From assembly GCF_026151205.1 (NCBI RefSeq), contig NC_087084.1, forward strand, positions 11,745,453 to 11,809,452: DNA of 64,000 bases, read 5' to 3'. How positions within the stretch are numbered: the stretch's first letter is position 1; each line of letters starts with the position of its first letter. The position numbers and the translations under genes were made by a program. Below the pieces are notes generated by a model that worked only from the letters and a program-made list of their open reading frames with translations, searched no databases and was not told the origin of the DNA. Source of the DNA: Bolinopsis microptera. Its lineage: Eukaryota; Ctenophora; Tentaculata; Lobata; Bolinopsidae. This document shows, piece after piece, positions 40,169 to 51,600 of the stretch.

Positions 40169-41989
40169 GGTAATTACATTAACACAGTTGCACTCGGTTA
40201 CAATGACCCTGTTATCACATCACATGGTGACATGTGTCACCTTGGTAACATAATACTACAAGACAATACCGCACCTATATATAGGTGCGAAATGAAGTTG
40301 ACACTCACAGTTAGGGTGAAGAGCAGGTTTAGTTTAAGGGGGGGGGGGGGGGGGGGGGGTTCACCCTGATTTTTTTGTGAAACTTGGTTTCGAGATAGTA
40401 GTTGACCAACAAACTAGAACCGGTGACCGAACTTTTGAAGGGGTCCTAGACCCCAACCGCCAAACGGTGCCCGCGGGGCAGCCACGCCCATATTTGGTCC
40501 AAATTAGGTCCAATTTAGCCAAATAGCCTGAACATGCCCAAAAACCAGATTTTAGGTGCTTTACTTGTAGTTAGTGGTCCCCTGAACTCGTATAAGAATT
40601 TTCATTAATAGTAAGGGGAAAAGTGGCATTCCGTTGGATTTACATGTTCACAAGGATTTAGCAACGGAATATGGTAGTTAGAACCCCTACGAACATAATT
40701 AGACTTGTCACCAATTTTGTATCTCGACAGAAACACCACTTTTTACCACTTTTTACCACCTTTGTACCACCTTTCTGGTTTGCCAAATATCTTTAGTTGT
40801 GAACGTCGTAGAAGGCTGGAAATTAACCTAGAATGTTTATCTTATCAAGGAGTAAAACTTTTGTACAAAAAATTTTTACATCGGACAATCAGCTAATTGG
40901 ATAATTACCAATTAGTTAATTACCAAAAAAAGTGAAAAATTTTTATTGGCTCAAAATGATTAAAATCGTTTGAAACACGGAGAAATGTAGTTTTTAGAAA
41001 AACTTCAAAACTTTTTCACTTACAAATTTTTTTCGAGACTTGGAAAAATTTCGAAAATTTGAAGAAAAAAAAATTTCCGCCAAAAGTGATAAAATTGCAT
41101 GAAACGTGGATAAAAATGCTTTGCAGAAAAACTTCGAACCTTTTTAGATTGGGGAATACTAAAATCATCAATATTTGAAGTTGGAGTTCAGTAAATCTCG
41201 GCATATTTTAGTAATTAGGAATAGCTTAGCGGAAAGGGCTGAACCTGAAAAACGTTAACCACACAATATTAGAGTTTCATAACTAATTACAATACAGCTT
41301 TATCAAATTCCACATAAAGAAACAGCACAAAAGGACCGTTTAAGATCGAACCAATTTTACCTGCTGTATACTATCATTTTATTGATTTCAATGATCAAAA
41401 CTTCTCTGTACCGTCAATCTTGCCAATCTATACCAGGTATCTGAATGTACCGGACCTCTTCTTTGCCTCTATAACAATTAGACCCAGTTGTGCAAGAAAT
41501 GCGATTTCTCACAGGGGCTTCTTTTAACTGTGCACCTTTTGTCACTCTCGCAAGAGGCCCGGTATTATAGGGGGGTATAGGAAGTGTAAATATACCTTCC
41601 ATCATCCACTGTGGCTTTTTTGTGTTGTGAATGCACATGCCGCTTCGTTTGCTATGCAAGATACCTCGAATAACCCGCATATGTCATTGCCAGGGTCGGG
41701 ACAGAGCTGGAGATAGCATTGAGAGGTTGCTAGAAATAGCTAGACTTAGAATAAACTGGTGGTAGCTGGGTGGTGCTAGCATGGAGGTAGCAGAACGTAG
41801 CTACACGGGGTTTCATTGGAGTTGGTTATTTTAATTGCCAAAGAGTGCCGGAACTAAAGTTACTTAAGATTGCAGTTTAGGGGCAGTGCAAACCACGGTG
41901 GAGTCAGGGACACAGAGCTACAGTGCAACAGTGCAGGAGTACTGCAAAAGAACAATGCAAGTGATACAGTCTGCAACAGTAAAACGCCG

Positions 41990-42205
41990 AAGAAGGAGAT
42001 AAGATTGTGGCTGCAGAAGAGGAGAAGAGCAGGAACCTGATTGTGTTTGGGTTGAAAGAAGAGGAGGAAGAAGAGATTCCTGCTCTGGTAACTGCATTTT
42101 TGGAAGAGGTGGGGTGAGAACTTAATTCCAAGCGACACGGTGGGCTGGAACCAATCAGGTACAGCTATCTGACCTATCAAGATCACCGTCCTGAGCTTTG
42201 TACCG
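41990..42205 (+). pseudogene. LINE ORF1 fragment
   Basis: The plus strand reads EEEKSRNLIVFGLKEEEEEE, IPALVTAFLEEVG and, in a shifted frame, IPSDTV...NQSGTA...PIKITVLS. The N(L/I)(V/I)(F/Y)GL.E and R.(V/I)K(V/I)T blocks are usual in CR1/Jockey-type ORF1 proteins, as in the related copy near 61180-61440. It lies in the centre of the Harbinger-like palindrome and is followed at once by a hexamer-array element. Confidence 0.6.
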
Positions 42206-42583
42206 CTACAATTGACCCCCTAACAATTGACCCCCCGACAATTGACCCCCTATGTAATTACACTGGCGTCAATTGTCGCAAAATCTAGGGCTTAGTACGA
42301 CAATTGACCCCCCATGTAATTACACTGGAGTCAATTGATCGGGTTAGGGTCAGGGTCCTGGGTCAGGGTTAGGGTTAGGGTTAGGGTTAGGGTTAGGGTT
42401 AGGGTTAGGGTTAGGGTCCTGGGTCAGGGTCAGGGTCAGGGTCAGGGTCAGGGTCAGGGTCAGGGTCAGGGTCAGGGTCAGGGTCAGGGTCAGGATTAAT
42501 TGTATTAAATTATATTTCCGGGGGTCAATTGTCGGAGGTCAATTGTCGGGGGTCAATTGTCGGGGGGTCAATTGTCGCCCACC
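42206..42583. mobile_element. CAATTGACCCCC element with (TTAGGG)n/(GGGTCA)n core
   Basis: Three ACAATTGACCCCC motifs at the left and four GGGGTCAATTGTC motifs at the right face each other. The core is about eight TTAGGG units, then about twelve CAGGGT units. Related to the copy at 60112-60668, including the shared inner sentence TGTAATTACACTGG. It is non-coding. The TTAGGG run is inside the element, so it is not evidence for a chromosome end. Confidence 0.8.
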
Positions 42584-45096
42584 CCTAAGCTTAACAGCCT
42601 TTCATCAGAATTTGATAGCTAGACTTTATTCTAAGTCTAGTTATTTCTAGCAACCTCTCAATGCTATCTCCAGCTCTATCCCGACCCTGGCAATGACATA
42701 TGCGGGTTATTCGAGGTATCTTGCATAGCAAACGAAGCGGCATGTGCAATGTGCATTCACAACACAAAAAAGCCACAGTGGATGATGGAAGGTATATTTA
42801 CACTTCCTATACCCCCCTATAATACCGGGCCTCTTGCGGGAGTGACAAAAGGTGCACAGTTAAAAGAAGCCCCTGTGAGAAATCGCATTTCTTGCACAAC
42901 TGGGTCTAATTGTTATAGAGGCAAAGAAGAGGTCCGGTACATTCAGATACCTGGTATAGATTGGCAAGATTGACGGTACAGAGAAGTTTTGATCATTGAA
43001 ATCAATAAAATGATAGTATACAGCAGGTAAAATTGGTTCGATCTTAAACGGTCCTTTTGTGCTGTTTCTTTATGTGGAATTTGATAAAGCTATATTGTAA
43101 TTAGTTATGAAACTCTAATATTGTGTGGTTAACGTTTTTCAGGTTCAGCCCTTTCCGCTAAGCTATTCCTAATTACTAAAATATGCCGAGATTTACTGAA
43201 CTCCAACTTCAAATATTGATGATTTTAGTATTCCCCAATCTAAAAAGGTTCGAAGTTTTTCTGCAAAGCATTTTTATCCACGTTTCATGCAATTCGATCA
43301 CTTTTGGCGGAAATTTTTTTTTCAAATTTTCGAAATTTTTCCAAGTCTCGAAAAAAATTTGTGTAAGAGAAAAAGTTTTGAAGTTTTTCTAAAAACTACA
43401 TTTCTCCGTGTTTCAAACGATTTTAATTATTTTGAGCCAATAAAAATTTTTCACTTTTTTTGGTAATTAACTAATTAGTAATTATCCAATTAGCTGATTG
43501 TCCGATGTAAAAATTTTTTGTACAAAAGTTTTACTCCTTGATAAGATAAACATTCTAGGTTAATTTCCAGCCTTCTACGACGTTCACAACTAAAGATATT
43601 TGGCAAACTAGAAAGGTGGTACAAAGGTGGTAAAAAGTGGTAAAAAGTGGTGTTTCTGTCGAGATACAAAATTGGTGACAAGTCTAATTATGTTCGTAGG
43701 GGTTCTAACTACCATATTCCGTTGCTAAATCCTTGTGAACATTTAAATCCAACGGAACCCTTAAATCGACCACTTTTCCCCTTACTATAAGATTGGACAA
43801 AAAAATAACCGAGTTATGAGCCAAAAACCATATGACCATATTTGGGCATACGCACCAAATTTGATCGATTTTGGCCCATAAATTGGTCAAATATCAATAT
43901 TTTTTAATGAAACCAACTTTATATGGAAGGTAAGCATATACTACACATCCTCTATGATTATCAGCTCAGCATCTACCTAACTGTGGATTCTGTGTTCAAA
44001 TAATCGCAAAAAATGAACAAAATCGTCCATATCTCAGTTCGCGATATTTGCGAAACTGATTTCGCTCAAAACAATTTTTACATGAAATTTTCGGAATCAA
44101 TGTAGAATTGCATTTCGACCTTAAGTTTTGTATTGGAATTTTGAGTTAGGCCTTTAAAAAAATTTGGCGGCCATATTCTGAAAAATGCCAGGCAAATTTT
44201 GGAAATCAGTTTCGCAAATATCACGAACTGAGATATGGACGATTTTGTTCATTTTTTGCGATTATTTGAACACAGAATCCACAGTTAGGTAGATACTGCG
44301 CTGATAATCATAGAGGATGTGTAGTATATGCTTACCTTCCATATAAAGTTGGTTTCATTCAAAAATATTGATATTTGACCAATTTATGGGCCAAAATCGA
44401 TCAAATTTGGTGCGTATGCCCAAATATGGTCATATGGTTTTTGGCTCCTAACTCGGTCATTTTTTGTCCAATCTTAATGAAAATTCATATACGAGTTCAG
44501 GGGACCACTAGCTACAAGTAAAGCACCTAAAATCTCAGTTTTGGGCATTTTCAGGGTATTTGGCTAAATTGGGCCTAATTTGGACAAAATATGGGCGTGG
44601 CTGCCCCGCGGGCACCGTTTGGCGGTTGGGGTCCGGGACCCCCTCAAAAGTTTGGTCACCGGTCCTAGTTTGTTGGTCAACTGCTATCTCGAAACAAAGT
44701 TTCACAAAAAAATCAGGGTGAACCCCCCCCCCCCCATCCCCCCCCCCCATCCCCCCCCCCCCCCCCCCTTAATGTTAAGAGGATTAAGTTTCATAGTTTG
44801 ATAATAACAGCTTTACGTGACTTTATAATTAGTTAATTAGTATCAGCATAATCCGAATACCTGAAGTTGGACCTGTTTTAAATTTGGTAACCATACTCGC
44901 TTGTTTTCTATTTTCTGGGTTACTGCCGAAACTTTTTTAAAGCTTGTTTCTTCCTGATGTAACCAAAGCGAAAAGCTTTTCAAATAATCACTGAAATTTA
45001 GATCTCGAACTTATATCTTTATATTCATTTTGTTTTCTAGTGACGATTGTAACAGTGAAGAGGCAACCTCTCTACGGTCGTTAACGTTTTAGTAAA

Positions 45097-46866
45097 ATGG
45101 AGCAGCAGACTGTACCAGACTTTAAAGATGAGATGAGGATGGAAGAAGAAAGTACTTCACCGGAATTGATCAAGACAGAGATTAAGCAGGAGGAAGATAA
45201 ACTTCTTGTTAAATCAGAAGTGCATTCGAATGCAGTTTCTCAGTTGGATTATCCCAACCAGGAATCAGCATTGCAGTGGGTTCATCCCAATAAAAATGCT
45301 CACATTCGCTCTGAATGTTCCTACAATGCAAGATGCAAAGATGAGATGAAGATGGAAGAAGAAAGTACTTCACCGGAATTGATCAAGACAGAGATTAAGC
45401 AGGAGGAAGATAAACTTCTTGTTAAATCAGAAGTGCATTCGAATGCAGTTTCTCAGTTGGATTATCCCAACCAGGAATCAGCATTGCAGTGGGTTCATCC
45501 CAATAAAAATGCTCACATTCGCTCTGAATGTTCCTACAATGCAAGATGCAAAGATGAGATGAAGATGGAAGAAGAAAGTACTTCACCGGAATTGATCAAG
45601 ACAGAGATTGAGCAGGAGGAAGATAATTTTCTTGTTAAATCAGAAGTGCATTCGAATGCAGTTTCTCAGTTGGATCATCCCAACCAGGAATCAGCATTGC
45701 TTTGCTACCAGTGGGTTCATCCTAATGAAAATGCTCACATTCGCTCTGAATGTTCCTACAATGCAAGCAAAAAAACAGCTTCAGTTTTACATCAGCGGAC
45801 TCATTCCGAAGAAAAACCGTATAAATGCTCTGAATGTTCCTACAGTGCGAGCGTAAAACAAATCTTAGTTCGCCATCAGATGACTCATACCGGTAAAAAA
45901 CCATATAAATGCTCTGAATGTTCCTACAGTGCAAGCCAAAAATCACACCTAGTTCGCCATCAGACAACTCATACCGGTGAAAAACCGTTCAAATGCTCTG
46001 AATGTTCCTACAGTACAAGCGTAAAACAAATCTTAGTTCGCCATCAGATGACTCATACCGGTGAAAAACCATATAAATGCTCTGAATGTTCCTACAGTTC
46101 AATCCAAAAATCACACCTAGTTCGCCATCAGTGGTCTCATACCGGCGAAAAACCGTTTAAATGCTCTGAATGTTCCTTTAGTACTGGCTGGAAATCAGCC
46201 CTGGTTTCCCATCAGATGGTTCACACCGGTGAAAAACAGTATAAATGCTCTGAATGTTCCTACAGTTCAAGCCGAAAATCACACCTAATTAACCATCAGA
46301 TGACTCATACCGGTGAAAAACAGTATAAATGCTCTGAATGTTCCTACAGTGCTCACTGGAAATCAACCCTGATTTTCCATCAGCGGACTCATACCGGTAA
46401 AAAACCGTTTAAATGCTCTGAATGTTCCTACAGTTTAAACCGAAAATCAAACCTAGTTAACCATCAAATGACTCATACCAGTGAAAAACCGTACAAATGC
46501 TCTGAATGTTCCTACAGTTCAGGCCGAAAATCACACCTAATTAACCATCAGAACACGCATACCAGTGAAAAACAGTATAAATGCTTTGAATGTCCCTTTA
46601 GTACTGGCTGGAAATCAGCCCTGGCTTGCCATCAGATGACTCATACCGGTGAAAAACAGTATAAATGCTTTGAATGTTCCTACAGGTCAAACCGAAAATC
46701 AAACCTAGTTTACCATCAGATAAATCATACCAGAGAAAGCCCGTATAAATGCTCTGAATGTTCCTACAGTACAAACCGAAAATCAAGCCTAGTTAACCAT
46801 CAGATGGCTCATACATACTTTGCTTGCGCGGTTTTGCAACGCCTTTGTTCCTCTGTAAAATGCTAA
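45097..46866 (+). CDS. C2H2 zinc-finger protein, 12 canonical fingers, triplicated acidic N-terminus
   Basis: A single open frame of 589 codons. The N-terminal 215 residues are three copies of a 71-residue segment rich in Glu and Lys, with IKTEIKQEED and VKSE, which fit the psi-K-x-E sumoylation pattern. From about residue 220 come one degenerate finger (first Cys missing) and 12 fingers of form C-x2-C-x12-H-x3-H joined by HTGEKP-type linkers, each starting (Y/F)KC(S/F)EC. The short tail has no finger. It is probably nuclear and DNA-binding; the target is unknown. An acceptor-like TTTTGTTTTCTAG at 45029-45041 suggests a 5' untranslated exon. ATG at 45097 is the first in frame. Confidence 0.88.
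   Translation: MEQQTVPDFKDEMRMEEESTSPELIKTEIKQEEDKLLVKSEVHSNAVSQLDYPNQESALQWVHPNKNAHIRSECSYNARCKDEMKMEEESTSPELIKTEIKQEEDKLLVKSEVHSNAVSQLDYPNQESALQWVHPNKNAHIRSECSYNARCKDEMKMEEESTSPELIKTEIEQEEDNFLVKSEVHSNAVSQLDHPNQESALLCYQWVHPNENAHIRSECSYNASKKTASVLHQRTHSEEKPYKCSECSYSASVKQILVRHQMTHTGKKPYKCSECSYSASQKSHLVRHQTTHTGEKPFKCSECSYSTSVKQILVRHQMTHTGEKPYKCSECSYSSIQKSHLVRHQWSHTGEKPFKCSECSFSTGWKSALVSHQMVHTGEKQYKCSECSYSSSRKSHLINHQMTHTGEKQYKCSECSYSAHWKSTLIFHQRTHTGKKPFKCSECSYSLNRKSNLVNHQMTHTSEKPYKCSECSYSSGRKSHLINHQNTHTSEKQYKCFECPFSTGWKSALACHQMTHTGEKQYKCFECSYRSNRKSNLVYHQINHTRESPYKCSECSYSTNRKSSLVNHQMAHTYFACAVLQRLCSSVKC
45127..45765 (+). repeat. Three tandem 213-bp coding repeats
   Basis: Starts at 45127, 45340 and 45553, each 213 bp (71 codons). 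Copies 1 and 2 are nearly identical. Copy 3 has K-to-E and L-to-F changes and extra codons near CYQWVHP. This indicates recent duplication of the acidic segment of the zinc-finger gene. Confidence 0.9.
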
Positions 46867-47325
46867 CAGTAACAATTTTAATCGACCAGCCCTCCACAAC
46901 CTGGAGAAGGAGACCGCCAAGAGGAACTCTGTTTATGCCTAGTGATTCAGCTAAGTCAAACTATCATAATATGCACTACCGAAGTTTACACAATGATACT
47001 CGTTTTGAAGATTACTTAAAGCTCTCAGACCAGTTTCCCACCCCCAGTGGTTACAGAGCTCAGTCGACTAAAGCCGGGAAGAACAAGCACAGCACTACAG
47101 AACTAGCCGGACAGAACACAGGAAACTGCACACACAGTGCAGAACTGATTGTGATAACACGAAGTCCCGACAAGATGACGGAGGACACTGCAATTACATC
47201 CACAAACACTACAAACTACTTGAACTTCCGGGCAGCCCCACTAAATACAAACACTAACTTGAACTTCCGGGCAGCCCTTTTGAATATGTTAAATGCGAAT
47301 GTGTACTTGAAATCATACTGTATAT
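46867..47325 (+). other. Downstream region with an open frame of unknown status
   Basis: A plus-strand frame overlapping the end of the zinc-finger gene stays open for about 150 codons (e.g. RSLHNDTRFEDYLKLSDQFP) and includes a tandem pair NTTNYLNFRAAPLN / NTNTNLNFRAALLN. There is no start with context and no family resemblance. It may be 3' untranslated sequence or a lost exon. Confidence 0.25.
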
Positions 47326-47530
47326 TAATATATATACATATCACCGGAGACTCGCGGGCGGAACAAAATATTGCACGCGCACGCGCGTGCAATATTTCAT
47401 ATGTCCCCGAGGGCGCTAGCCCGAGGAGGACATATTTTCGTATAGCACGGAGGGCCCATCGGGCCCGAGTGCTATACGATTTTTCCGCCCGCGGGTCGAG
47501 GTGATGTGGATTATATCCACCAGCGGGCGT
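47326..47530. mobile_element. GC-rich multi-hairpin element, intact copy
   Basis: A chain of palindromes follows one another: ATTGCACGCGCACGCGCGTG, then TATGTCCCCGAGG...CCGAGGAGGACATA, then CGTATAGCAC...GTGCTATACG, bounded by CGCGGGCGGAA and TTCCGCCCGCGGG. The flanks are GGATATATA and ATATATCC-type sequence. The same sequence is found split at 48075-48158 and 52297-52440. It is non-coding and of unknown class. Confidence 0.7.
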
Positions 47531-47619
47531 ATTACAGTTAATATATAATTTTATAAATAAACAATGGAGCTTGTATAAAAGTCAACTCTAGAAAAGGTCG
47601 CCACTAATTGTTGTAACCA

Positions 47620-48158
47620 TGGTAACACGTCACGTGTTCAATGTAAGCCAATCATAAAGGGATGTGTCGTATATATAGGGGCTGGAGATGCACTGCATTC
47701 CTGGGCCGTGGGAATAATGAATGTAATGTCAGTGACGATGAATATCAATAATATAGGGGGATTATAGTGCTGATGTGTATTATGTAGTGTGTTATAATAA
47801 CTTTGATATAAATCAAAGTATCATGTCATCTGCTCACGAGCTGCATGAGCAGCCCTACCGGACACAAAAATAAAATGTATTATATAGTTGCAGTGTAATA
47901 AGGAATTTCACATGGAGACGATACAGAAACTGAAAATATTTTAGAGAACTCCGGGCTATATTGCTACTAGTCAAATTAAATGTCACTTGTTAGCGGGCTA
48001 TATCATGAGCGGGCTGTAGAGATATCGGGCCCTTTGACAGCGGGCTGGTGAGAGCCCGCTATGCGAAAAAGCGCACGCTGGTGGATATATATACATATCA
48101 CCGGAGACTCGCGGGCGGAACAAAATATTGCACGCGCACGCGCGTGCAATATTTCATA
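47620..48158. repeat. Dispersed repeat with promoter-like CACGTG, CCAAT and TATA motifs; related copy at 53440-53885
   Basis: Both copies contain, in order, TCACGTGTT, GAGCCAATCAT or AAGCCAATCAT, a TATA-rich patch, CCGTGGGAA, TCATGTCATCTGCTCACGAG and a GC-rich tail with GCGGGCTGGTGAGAGCCCGC. The order CACGTG, CCAAT, TATATATAGG at 47637-47680 looks like a polymerase II promoter (inference). It leads into the GC-hairpin sequence, so it may be the start of the same mobile element. Confidence 0.5.
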
Positions 48159-49550
48159 GGATACAAGGATACAAGGATACAAGGATACAAAAGTGATAAT
48201 TATTTTATTGAGTTCACAATAGTTATAATTCTGAAATAATTTAAGTTACACACTTCTAATCATTTACAAATGTGTAGGGATAAAATAGAAATGTTATAAT
48301 ATAATGCTATTTTCTTTAAGTAAATCAAATTTGTATGGTTCATGAGTTTATTTTGATTAACTAGAGCATTATGCACTTGCCAGTATTTGAGTGGAAATCT
48401 GGGCTCTTATAATAGGCTGTATATTGTTCGTTCACAGAGAGAATTGAATGGATTGCTCTTGCTGTGGCAGTAAATTTGGTAGGATCTAGATTTTTGTTGG
48501 AGAGCAGACCGGCTAGGTCAGTGATGTTTTGGGGATAAAAGTTGAATTTTTCCCTAACTGAGGAGTAAAGCAAACAGTCAATTAATACATGGCTTTCGTC
48601 CTCGATAGGTTTGAGCCCTTTACTGAAAAAGCAGTAAGTGCACCAACGTTCTTCTCTTGGTACAAGAGGGGTTTCGTATCTGCCCCTTTCAACGTAGAGG
48701 TTGTGGCAGCTGATACGAAACCTTGTCAAGCTTTTTCGAAAATCAGGTACTTTGATTATTCGTAGGTATGCCTCTGGTTCAAAATCATGTTTAATTAAGT
48801 TATAGAATTCTAGTTTTGTAGTACAGTCAAATCCGTCTTTTTGTCGGACAAAATTCGCAACAAAGCGATTTTAACGGGATATGGTCGGGACAGGTCCCAG
48901 GAATCATTCCAGAGAGTTCCCAAAATCCTCGACTTCAGGAAAATCCACAGTTACCACTTTTTTACCACCTTTTTACCACTTTGGTTTTCCGCAAATAAGT
49001 CACGTTCTGAATATCCTAGAAGATTCTAGTTTAAAGCATTGTGTTTAGAAAACAAAGAAGAACAACTTTTTCTTTAACAACTTTTTCAAAAATAAATTAT
49101 TTAATTAATTAATTAAATAATTAATAAATTTTCAAATATTTCAAAAATAAATTTTCATAAAAAATGTTCACAGTTACATTCCACGTATATTGAACTAATT
49201 TTTATGAAAATTTTCACTTACAATATTTTGGACTTGTAAAATTTTCGAAATTTGTAAATAAAAACCACTATTTACCACTTTTTACCACATCGAATCTCCG
49301 CTAATAAAACGACTTCTGAATGTCGTAGAAGGTTCTAGATTGAACCAATGTGTTAAAAATATAAAAGAGAACAACTTTTTATTCGACAACCTTTGGATTA
49401 GATAATTAATTAATTAGTTAATTCGATTATTAAACAAATATTCAAAAATTATACAAATTATTTTTGATCAAAATATTTTAAAATTACATATCACGAATAA
49501 TTAACAAATTTTCATTAATTTAATCGGGAAATCGAAGTAGTACTTTATAT

Positions 49551-50098
49551 AACCATATATACTAGATAAGAGTCTAACTTATGAGTCCTCAGCTGGCACA
49601 TTGGTGCAATTGGATCCTGACATTTGAGGAAGGTTGATCCACAATGTATTCCTGCTTTTCTGCATGAACAAGCATTGCCACAACCTGACTTTAAACAGTT
49701 GCAACTGATTTTTTGAATGAGCTTTTTCGGAGCTGTACTCATAAGAGTGGTCACTGGTACATGTGTCCCATTGTTCTGAATAATTTGTTCATCTTCCATC
49801 CCCAGCTTATCGGATCTAGGTCATTCTCATCCCACGCCTGCAGCTGATGGTAAACACGATAATAATGTTGTTCAGCTGCCCCAGATGTTGGCAGGAGCTG
49901 TTCGCACTTGATGTCTGCTGTTAAAGATTGCGACTTCTGTTCAAGACCTGAAAGTCTAGCTTCATCTAGTGATCTCTTGGTGGTGAGAAACAGTAGGTGG
50001 TCAAATGCAAAGTGTTTTGTCATGTGCAGTAAAATGACAAGCAAATCAGTATCATCACCAATTACAGAAACATCAACTTGATTAGACCTGTAGACCAC
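49551..50098 (-). pseudogene. Transposon-associated protein fragment (GDDTDLLV and Cys-rich tail)
   Basis: Two overlapping frames read VDVSVIGDDTDLLVILLHMT, LPTSGAAEQHYYRVYHQLQA, LDPISWGWKM and, after a frame change near 49780, ISCNCLKSGCGNACSCRKAG. In cnidarian and insect genomes many uncharacterised proteins carry this order: an IG(D/E)D.DLLVLL block, S.....Y....Q.W, a WGW motif, then a CNCK..C....C.C(R/K)..G..C tail. The middle HAFTG.DTTS block expected between the first two is missing here and occurs on the other strand nearby. Function unknown. Confidence 0.6.
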
Positions 50099-50239
50099 TC
50101 AACTGCCTCTCTGCAAATCAAAACATCTGCAAAACGATGTGCGAAACGGATTGAAAATGACGAAGTTATCAAGCAATTTGTTTATCTCGTTAGCGAAATT
50201 GATTGGGTTATCAATGATTACCTAATCGCTTATCAAGTG

Positions 50240-50377
50240 ACAGGGTGCTACGATACCGTAATTGGGCTTTCTGCACGATTTCTGTGCCACGCTTTCACTG
50301 GATCAGACACCACCAGTCGGATCCACGGAGTTGGTAAGGATCGGCTATTCAGAACGATTCCGATAGTGGGAATCTAG
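50240..50377 (+). pseudogene. Inverted missing block of the same protein (HAFTGSDTTSR)
   Basis: The plus strand reads FLCHAFTGSDTTSRIHGVGK followed by DRLF, the block that normally follows the IGDD.DLLV segment by a short distance in the same protein. Here it is on the strand opposite to 49551-50098, only about 200 bp away, so the gene has undergone a local inversion or is a pair of opposed fragments. Confidence 0.55.
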
Positions 50378-50784
50378 TGCACTAAGCTACGGAGAAAGTC
50401 ACGTGACATTTTTGGGCGAGCGAATTAGTAACTTAGTAAGAGCCTAACGTATGTGTACTATACCAACTTACCCTGTCTGTAATCCGGTTTGAGGATTCAT
50501 CATTTGGTGCGATCTCTACGTTACAGAATGAAAATTTGTTTAAACTGTGTTCGTGGACTAAAGATGGTCCTGCCTCATTTACAACGGACTCCTCTTCATT
50601 GGCCGATATAATAGTTAATAGCACTATGTTTACAGTATGCACTGAAGGGGTATCCTAGGAAGTTTCTTGAACTTTTAACAGGTACCCCTCCTCATTTAAC
50701 CCTCAATTAAGTTTCCTATCATTCGGTTGAGTCGACCGTTGAGATCGCATAGATCCAATGGATCCTTAGCTACTCCCTAGACTA

Positions 50785-50857
50785 GGTGACACTGGGATTC
50801 GAACCCTGAACCTTCTGCGCAGAAGGCGGATGCTCTAACCGCTAGGCTAGATATGAA
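50785..50857 (-). tRNA. tRNA-like sequence, probably SINE head or tRNA pseudogene
   Basis: The minus strand has an A-box-like TAGCGGTTAGAGCATC and a B-box GGTTCGAATCC. An anticodon arm with TTCTGCG loop sequence could give a TCT anticodon, with one stem mismatch. The acceptor stem does not pair well. It lies inside a DNA transposon and is followed by about 130 bp with no known gene, which suits a tRNA-derived SINE. A working tRNA is unlikely. Confidence 0.45.
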
Positions 50858-50859
50858 TC

Positions 50860-51600
50860 TTTGGAACTGGTCTATGGTCACTGTCTGCAATAATACACAC
50901 AAGACGTCACTCTGAGCTGAATCAGTCATGCCGTTGTACTGCCGTTTAATTTCGTTCAGTGACCAGGGGTTGTTGATCCAACCTGTGGTGCGTTGATTTG
51001 TTTATTTATACAAGGTATAAGAGGCGTCAGGATAAAGAATAGGACCTCTTAAAGCTATTCACCGAAACTAACTCCTTATTTGCCTGGTGAATTAAAACAT
51101 TGTATTGGTTAAAAATGCCTCTAGTTGCGCTCTCCGCTGAAATCAAACTTAAAAGTAAAACGGTAAAAACATATTACTATTATTGTATATTAATTGACAG
51201 CTACTAACATAGAATCTGCACGCGTACAGTATCAGGCACACGATGTGTTCTTCTTTTGTCAAAATATTAACTATTTCGTGTGATTTTAGTCCTCGATTTT
51301 TAGCAGATTCAACTTTTTTAGGAAGAGAAGCAAACAAACCAGTTTAAAAATTCAGTTAAGCACAACACTAAGTCGAGAGATATGATGTGTAAATAGTTAT
51401 AAGCTATAATAGTATCGTACAAATTTGGATATTTTACCGTTTATTCCATTTATCTGGATTTTTTAAATCTGTTATCTTATCTATGTGACGGTGTATGTTC
51501 TGTTATTTAAGTAAATTCATTTTACGTTTTACGTCACGGCAAATGTTTTTGATAAAAATTATATTTTGAAATTTTTAAAAATTTAATTATTATTTAATTA
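50860..51600. other. Gene-free interior of the pogo-type element
   Basis: No reading frame of substance. Short hairpins only. Confidence 0.5.

Larger units (their letters stand above)
40609..43787. mobile_element. 3.2-kb Harbinger-like palindromic element, TAA target duplication
   Basis: The ends are TAGTAAGGGGAAAAGTGG and its near-complement, flanked by TAA (40606-40608 and 43788-43790). The uninterrupted site is visible in the opposite arm of the host element, which reads TTCATTAAGATTGG when inverted. The arms are about 1.15 kb each (to about 41760 and from about 42610) and encode the same 75-88-codon frame in opposite directions (MCIHNTKKPQWMMEGIFTLP), which I do not recognise. A TAA/TWA duplication is the PIF/Harbinger habit, but no transposase is present. 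Confidence 0.65.
40338..44768. mobile_element. G-run/C-run-bounded foldback element with a nested insertion
   Basis: It starts with a run of about 22 G then TTCACCCTGATTTTTTTG, and ends with the complement followed by runs of C, with TTAA on both sides (40334-40337 and 44769-44772). The right part (about 44130-44722) is the inverse of the left part (40359-40608 plus 43791-44100), so the parent was a foldback of about 1.25 kb with 600-bp arms. The left arm is interrupted by the 3.2-kb element 40609-43787. Confidence 0.75.

Noticed and set aside
42360-42420. TTAGGG run as a telomere or chromosome end
   Set aside because: Only about eight units, embedded in a mobile element with sequence on both sides.
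50785-50857. Functional tRNA gene
   Set aside because: The acceptor stem does not pair and the anticodon stem has a mismatch; it sits inside a transposon.
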